Origin: Pestalotiopsis fici W106-1
Taxonomy: Eukaryota > Ascomycota > Sordariomycetes > Amphisphaeriales > Sporocadaceae
Assembly (NCBI RefSeq): GCF_000516985.1
Contig: NW_006917099.1
Location: 636,685-700,684 of the forward strand
DNA length: 64,000 nt
Reading direction: 5' to 3'
Part shown: positions 58,684 to 64,000 of the stretch, piece by piece
Layout of the letters: each line of letters begins with the position of its first letter
Position numbering within the stretch: position 1 is the stretch's first letter
Notes under the pieces: model-generated
The model's input: only the letters and a program-made list of their open reading frames with translations
Databases searched by the model: none
Told to the model about the DNA's origin: nothing
Position numbers and translations under genes: made by a program

Positions 58684-61600
58684 TCACAAAAGCGCAGCCA
58701 CAAGTGCCACAAGTCCAGCAAGCATGGCGCCGGCAGCCTTGGTGGCGCGTGGTGCCCGACCGGCAGCGACAGTGCTGACGGCAGCAGTAGCCTCGGCAGA
58801 CTTGCTCGGGCTAACAGAAGTGTGCACAGTTGTGGGAGCCTGGGCGGCCGAGTTACTATAGGTCTCCTTAGGAGCCTCAGCAGAGTAGGTTTGTTGAGGA
58901 GCCTGCTGGGAGGCAGCAGCGTTGCTATAGGTCTCTTGGGGAGCCTGCTGGGAGGCAGCAGCGTTGCTGTAGGTCTCTTGGGGAGCTTGCTGAGAGGCAG
59001 CAGCATTGCTGTAGGTCTCTTGGGGAGCTTGCTGAGAGGCAGCAGCATTGCTGTATGTCTCCTTGGGAGCTTCGGCTGAGTATGTCTGTTGAGGAGCCTG
59101 CTGGGAAACAGCGGCGTTGCTATAAGTCTGCTTGGGGGCTTCCTGTGAGGCGTAAGCCACGCACTCCTCGTAGCAGGTGACCGGAACGGTTTGGGTCTCG
59201 GTGACCAGCCTAGTGGCCTGGACTGTCTGATAACCGGTCTGAGTGATGCAAACGGTAACACCCTGGCTGACAGTGGTGTACGTCGTCTCGGGGTAAACTT
59301 CGGTGGCGTAGACCTGAGTAGAGACTCTCTCCGTCACGGTGTACTGAGCGTAGGCAGTACCGGTAGGAGCAGCAGCACTCTCAACAGGCGCCGTAGCAGC
59401 ATTAGTGTTCACTACTGTAACACCTTGAATGATCTGGGTCTGGGACACGGGGCTGACAGCCGAATACTCGCTTGACTGAGGAGCTTGGTATGTAGCCTGG
59501 TATTCGCTCGACTGGGCAACCTGGTATGGAGCCTGGTATTCACTGGACTGAGGAGCTTGGTATGTAGCCTGGTATTCACTGGACTGAGGAGCTTGGTATG
59601 TAGCCTGGTACTCGCTCGACTGGGCAACCTGGTATGGAGCCTGGTACTGACTGGTCTGAGGAGCTTGATATGTAGCCTGGTACTCGCTCGACTGGGCGAC
59701 CTGGTATGGAGCCTGGTATTCACTGGACTGAGGAGCTTGGTATGTGGCCTGGTATTCACTGGACTGAGGAGCTTGGTATGTAGCCTGGTACTCGCTCGAC
59801 TGGGCAACCTGGTACGGAGCCTGATATTCGCTAGACTTGGGGCCTGGTATGTAGCCTGGTACTCGCTCGACTGAGCAACCTGATATGGAGCCTGATATTC
59901 ACTGGACTTGGCTTCGGCGCTGCTGGTTTCGTAGACATTGTACGTCGAAGCAGCCTTACTGTAAGTTCCAGTCTCCGCGCTGGCGTAGCTCGCAAATGTC
60001 GAGGTGGGGTATACTGACTGCTTGTACTCGGATGATTTTGGTGCCTGGTAGACCGATTGGTATTCGGAAGACTTTGGTGCTTGGTATGCTGACTGGTACT
60101 CGGAAGACTTTGGTGCTTGGTAGACCGATTGGTACTCGGAAGACTTTGGTGCCTGGTAGACCGATTGGTATTCGGAAGACTTTGGTGCTTGGTAGACCGA
60201 TTGGTATTCGGAAGACTTTGGTGCTTGGTATGCTGACTGGTATTCGGAAGACTTTGGTGCCTGGTAGACCGATTGGTATTCGGAAGACTTTGGTGCTTGG
60301 TATGCTGACTGGTATTCGGAAGACTTTGGTGCTTGGTATGCTGACTGGTACTCGGACGTCTTCGGTGCCTGGTACGCTGACTGGTACTCCGATGTCTTGG
60401 ACTCGACCTTGCTCTCGGAGGCGTAGCTAACCTTGGACTCCTTGGGGGCAGCGTAGCTTGACGCCTTGGCTTCAGACTTGGTTTCTGATGAGTGAGAGTA
60501 GACTGATTGCTCAGGGGCGGAGTAGCTTGAAGCCTTGGAGATCTCAGGAGCAGAATAGCTTGATGCCTTGGCTTCAGACTTCGTCTCCTTGGCCGGGTAA
60601 CCCGACTGCTCAGCAGCAGAGTGGCTTTCTGTCTTGGACTCTACGGGAGCCGAATAGCTTGAAGCATGGGACTCTTGAGCATGGCTTTCTGTCTTGGATA
60701 CTGCTGGAGCTGAGTAGCTCGAGGCGTGAGATTCTTGTGCATAGCCACTCTGAGCGGGGGCAGAGTAGCTCGAAGCGTGAGATTCTTCGGCGTGGCCAGT
60801 CTCAACAGGAGCAGAGTAGCTTGAAGCGTGGGATTCTTCGGCGNNNNNNNNNNNNNNNNNNNNNNNNNNNNNNNNNNNNNNNNNNNNNNNNNNNNNNNNN
60901 NNNNNNNNNNNNNNNNNNNNNNNNNNNNNNNNNNNNNNNNNNNAGCAGAGTAGCTTGAAGCGTGAGATTCCTCAGCATGACCGGTTTCAGCAGGGGCGGC
61001 GTTACTTGAGGCGTGAGACTCCTCAGCATGACCGGTCTCGGCGGGGGCGGCGTTGCTTGAGGCATGGGACTCCTCAGCATGGCCAGTCTCAGCAGGGGCG
61101 GCGTTGCTTGAGGCATGGGACTCCTCAGCATGGCCGGACTCAGCGGGGGCGGCTTGAGCCGAACCCTGTGACTGTGCCGGGGCCTCGTTGCTCTTTGCCT
61201 CACCGCCTTCCCCACTACCACCAGCGAGGATGGCAGATGAAGTAGTGGCACCATAGCTGGCCTGGTCAGCTCCCAGGCTTCCTGCTCCTCCAGCAATGTA
61301 GCCAGCCGAAGAGGAGGCAGGGGTGACTGATGCACTGAGAGACGAGTAGATTGAAGCAGCGGCAGCAGAGTAGCTTGATATAGAAGCAGAGTTGTATGAC
61401 TGAGATGCACTGTTTGACGGGGAGGCTGCGCTATAGCTCGACTGAGAGGCCGAGTTCGATGAATAAGCTGAGGCAGATTGCGAAGCAGCGGCAGAGGCCG
61501 ACGAATCACTTGCTGAGCTTGCGCTATACAGCGATGAGTAGCTAGACTGAGCGGCCGAAGCGTAGCTCGAAGCAGAAGCAGAGCTGTACGAAGACTGAGA

Positions 61601-62623
61601 AGCAGAGCTGGAGGCTTGAGAAGCGCTGTAGCTCGAAGAGCTTGATGGCGAGGCAGACGATGCGCTGTAGCTCGAGGAAGAGTAGCTCGAAGAGGAGCTC
61701 GATGGCGATGCGGATGATGCGCTGTAGCTTGAGGAAGAGTAGCTCGAAGAGGAGCTCGATGGCGAAGCAGACGATGCACTGTAGCTGGAGGAGCTTGAGT
61801 AGCTCGGAGAGGAACTTGAGTAGCCTGATGAGGAGCTTGAGTAGCTCGAAGAGGAGCTCGATGGCGAGGCAGACGATGCACTGTAGCTCGAGGAGCTCGA
61901 AGAGGAGCTTGATGGCGAGGCAGAGCTATATGAGGCACTGGCGGTGCTGGTGACCGTCACGGTTGCACTAGGGACGCCTCCTGCGTAAAGGGAAGAGTAG
62001 CTTGACTGAGCGGCAGCGGCATATGTCGAGTAGTCGCTTGCACTGCTTCCACCATAGAGGGAAGAGTAGCTTGATTGTGCTGCGGCAGCATATGTGGACC
62101 AGTCACTCGGCGCACTGCCTCCATAGAGAGACGAGTAGCTGGACCGAGCAGCGGAAGCGTATGACTGCCAGTCACTTGGAGCGCTTCCACTGTAAAGGGA
62201 GGAGTAGCTGGATTGAGCGGCAGAGGCATACGATTGCCAGTCACTCGGAGCACTTCCACTGTAGAGGGAGGAGTAGCTGGATTGAGCGGCAGAGGCATAT
62301 GATTGCCAGTCGCTCGGAGCACCACTGGGACCTCCCTGGCCGTTCTGGCCACCAGGGCCCCAGTCTCCGTGGCCGTGGCCGTGTCCGAAGCCTCCCTCTT
62401 CGCCACCGCCAGGGCCGTGGCCTCCGTGGTCGCCGCCTTGTCCGGGACCCCAGTTACCAGGGCCAACTTGGCCATTGTCATAGGCCGACTGGGCGGCAGC
62501 AGCGTAGCTTGACTGTTCAGCTCCCGGACCTCCCTGGTTTCCACCTTGATTTCCTCCCCAGCCCCCGTGGGGTGTTGCCAGAGCAGTGCCGGCGAGGGCA
62601 AGAAGGGATGCAGTTGCCTTCAT
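58684..62623 (-). CDS. Very long GPI-anchored repeat-rich cell-wall protein
   Basis: Starts at ATG 62623 with a signal peptide (KATASLLALAGTALA), then a Gly/His-rich segment (GGWGGNQGGNQGG, GHGHGHGDWG). It is then built from different tandem repeats of Ser, Ala, Tyr, Gln and Glu. A cysteine-containing non-repeat block (CITQTGYQTVQATR, VTCYEECVAYAS) and a C-terminal hydrophobic tail (AAGAMLAGLVALVAALL) end it, as in a GPI anchor. About 1,300 residues are encoded. The 100-N gap interrupts it, so its true length is unknown. Near 59838 the frame shifts by one base: upstream repeats read EYQAPYQVAQSSEYQ, and this same reading resumes only after the shift. Low-complexity, wall-attached proteins of this kind act in adhesion or surface properties. 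No family name recognised. Confidence 0.8.
59470..60400 (-). repeat. Tyr/Gln-rich short tandem repeats in wall protein
   Basis: About ten units of KSSEYQSAYQAP (36 bp) at 60040-60400 are followed by alternating EYQATYQAPQSS and EYQAPYQVAQSS units (36 bp) at 59470-59905. A one-base shift lies between 59835 and 59842. Confidence 0.8.
60720..61160 (-). repeat. 51-bp (17-residue) repeats flanking and inside the gap
   Basis: Units of APAETGHAEESHASSNA, later ending SSYSA, lie on both sides of the N-run. High identity explains the assembly failure, so the copy number across the gap is unknown. Confidence 0.85.
60844..60943. other. Assembly gap (100 N)
   Basis: Exactly 100 N, a conventional placeholder of unknown size, inside the wall-protein repeats. 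Reading frame cannot be carried across it. Confidence 0.99.
61975..62320 (-). repeat. Five tandem 69-bp (23-residue) repeats in wall protein
   Basis: Five units of the type APSDWQSYASAAQSSYSSL plus YSGS; units 4-5 drift to DWSTYAAAA and DYSTYAAAA. The first units are nearly identical at DNA level, indicating recent unequal exchange. Confidence 0.85.
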
Positions 62624-64000
62624 GTTGTCCGCTACTTGAGCTGCCCAACAATAGCGTCGTAAGAACTGTTGATGGATAAGACTTTGGGAGTAACCTTGGC
62701 GTACGTTTTACTCGTGGACGAGTGCCGCAGAGATCACCAGAAAGCTGGGAGCCTGGGACTGCGTATCGTAGAGCGGTTGAGACGGCAAGAAGTAATCATG
62801 AAGGGAAACAGGGCAATGGACAGCCTTTTTATCTTTACCCGGGGTGCATATCGGACCTAGACTATAGGACGGTTGCCCAACGGGCAAAGGAGCAATAGCA
62901 TCATGATGTCCCGTCCTCATGGCCCAACCACCACTGGCCAGTTCCTCCATGGCGACTGCAGCAGGCTGCGCGAACTGAGTTATTCAGGTGGATGCCATGC
63001 AACATGCAAAACGCTAAATTCTCCGATCAATAGAGCAGGGACTGGCCAGTCTTGATACGAGAAGGGCGCCCGGTAAAGACAGAGCAAGAGCAGCTAAAAT
63101 TGGAAGTATCTCAATGGCTCCAGAGCATGAGATGGTTTGAGGTTGCTGATGCTGGCGGTCCGAATGCGCCAAGTTGGAAATCAAAAAGGTACATGGCGTG
63201 CATGGACTGCTCAAGCCAGATCGTCGCCCAGGGGACTCGCCTGGTGCATTCGAGGACGACTTGCGCAGCATATGCCCTATATCGTGGAAGCATGGATGGT
63301 TGAAGACAACAAGGTTTGAGCTCGCACGGAATAGCCAAGCCAAGCCGATCGTAGATGCCGTTTCCATGCAGGATACAACCAAATAACTGGGTTGCAGTAA
63401 CTTAAGAAGAGGCTGGCAGCAAGGAAACGCACAAAGTAGCCCCCAAGGTCGACCCATGCGCACGCCGAAGATGTCTGAGGCTGGAAAGGTTTTCGGCTGG
63501 CATTGGCCACGATGATGCACATCCAGCATGCTGGGCCATGGACATAGTATCGTTGCAGCGTGCGAAGGTATGGCCATGTTCTTCGCGCAGTGTGCCCAGT
63601 CTGACAAAATGCAGCCATAGCTTCTGAGCAAGTCTCTACACGTATCCCTGACCCACGAGCCGCACACGGGGTCAAGCAAGACGAATTTCGGCCATGGTGA
63701 TATTTGCTATTTGCAGCCCTCGATGTGGAGACGGGAGCAACTTGAAGAGGGTATTCGGTGACACTGCCGACAGCAGGTGAGCATGTTTAGTAACAGGACA
63801 ACGGCGCCTACCTTGAGTGTTTCAATCAGTGTGCTAGAGAGTACACTGCACTGTTGCTTGTTGGGGGGGTGTGAGACCATGAGGTGGAAGTACGACAGAC
63901 AATGGGAAGGGCTTGAATGCAGGAGTGTGTGTACCTCGCAAGCAAAGCTTAACCAGAGGCAGAAGGCAAAGGCAGAAGGCAGAGGAGTAGAGACAGTCAG
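62624..64000. other. Upstream region of wall-protein gene, no gene seen
   Basis: About 1.4 kb. An open frame at 63014-63679 (-) has no recognisable domain and an unusual Cys/Trp/His-rich composition, so it is not called. TATA-like and pyrimidine-rich promoter elements were not resolved. Confidence 0.45.

Noticed and set aside
58654..61245. Long plus-strand frames opposite the wall protein
   Set aside because: They mirror the tandem repeats of the minus-strand gene, have no start context and no non-repeat domain.
60802..61938. Second minus-strand frame across the N gap
   Set aside because: Out-of-frame reading of the same repeats; its Arg/Leu/Pro composition arises from the shifted Ser/Ala codons.
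63014..63679. 221-residue minus-strand frame
   Set aside because: No domain, odd composition and no splice or start support.
1..64000. tRNA or rRNA genes
   Set aside because: No convincing A-box/B-box pair with a cloverleaf, and no rRNA-like block, was found by eye; a tRNA scan would settle this.

Overview
The window is nuclear DNA of a filamentous ascomycete (Pezizomycotina, most likely Sordariomycetes). Genes are interrupted by short GT-AG introns of about 50-90 bp, often with CTRAY-like branch points. The gene families are typical of moulds: a Zn2Cys6 regulator, MFS transporters, a fungal rhodopsin-like membrane protein, a P450, an O-methyltransferase, a CE16 esterase and a DUF4045/gelsolin protein. 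Family names come from recognising motifs by eye; no database search was run. Splice models were built by checking reading phase across each junction. A 100-base run of N (60844-60943) is an assembly gap.

Layout. 0.2-1.3 kb: a cysteine-rich GATA-like protein. 2.0-7.4 kb: a 1778-residue protein with a RasGAP-like helical region and Sel1-like C-terminus. 7.4-11.1 kb: no gene seen. 11.1-24.1 kb: a metabolic group comprising a Zn2Cys6 factor divergent from a 14-TM-type MFS exporter, a CE16 acetylesterase, a small secreted protein, an SDR, a secreted lactonase-fold protein and a P450. 24.1-27.2 kb: no gene seen. 27.2-31.5 kb: a GNAT acetyltransferase, an uncertain hypothetical gene and an intact orphan gene called P1 here. 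32.7-41.8 kb: a rhodopsin-like membrane protein, a Dal5-type MFS permease, an O-methyltransferase and a type-B carboxylesterase. No PKS, NRPS or terpene synthase backbone is present, so at most these are tailoring genes of a pathway whose core lies elsewhere.

41.8-49.5 kb is the unusual part. It holds broken copies of a DEAH-box helicase gene and of the P family. They form two tandem copies of one convergent module: helicase 3' end (+ strand), then short hairpin repeats, then a P gene (- strand). Copy 1 is the helicase tail 42146-42295, hairpins 42341-42645, P2 42738-43327. Copy 2 is the helicase 43747-45467, hairpins 45574-46454, P3 46530-47488. The hairpins have the form GGC-GNRA-GCC. They are spaced 25 or 26 bp apart, and the GNRA loop always lies on the sense strand of the nearer gene. 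This looks like a structured 3'-UTR element and is the best candidate for something undescribed. An intact orphan gene (48402-49230) lies next to the module.

50-64 kb returns to conserved genes: an ARL2-type small GTPase, a DUF4045/gelsolin protein, and a very long, repeat-built, GPI-anchored cell-wall protein. The latter contains the assembly gap and an apparent one-base frameshift near 59838.
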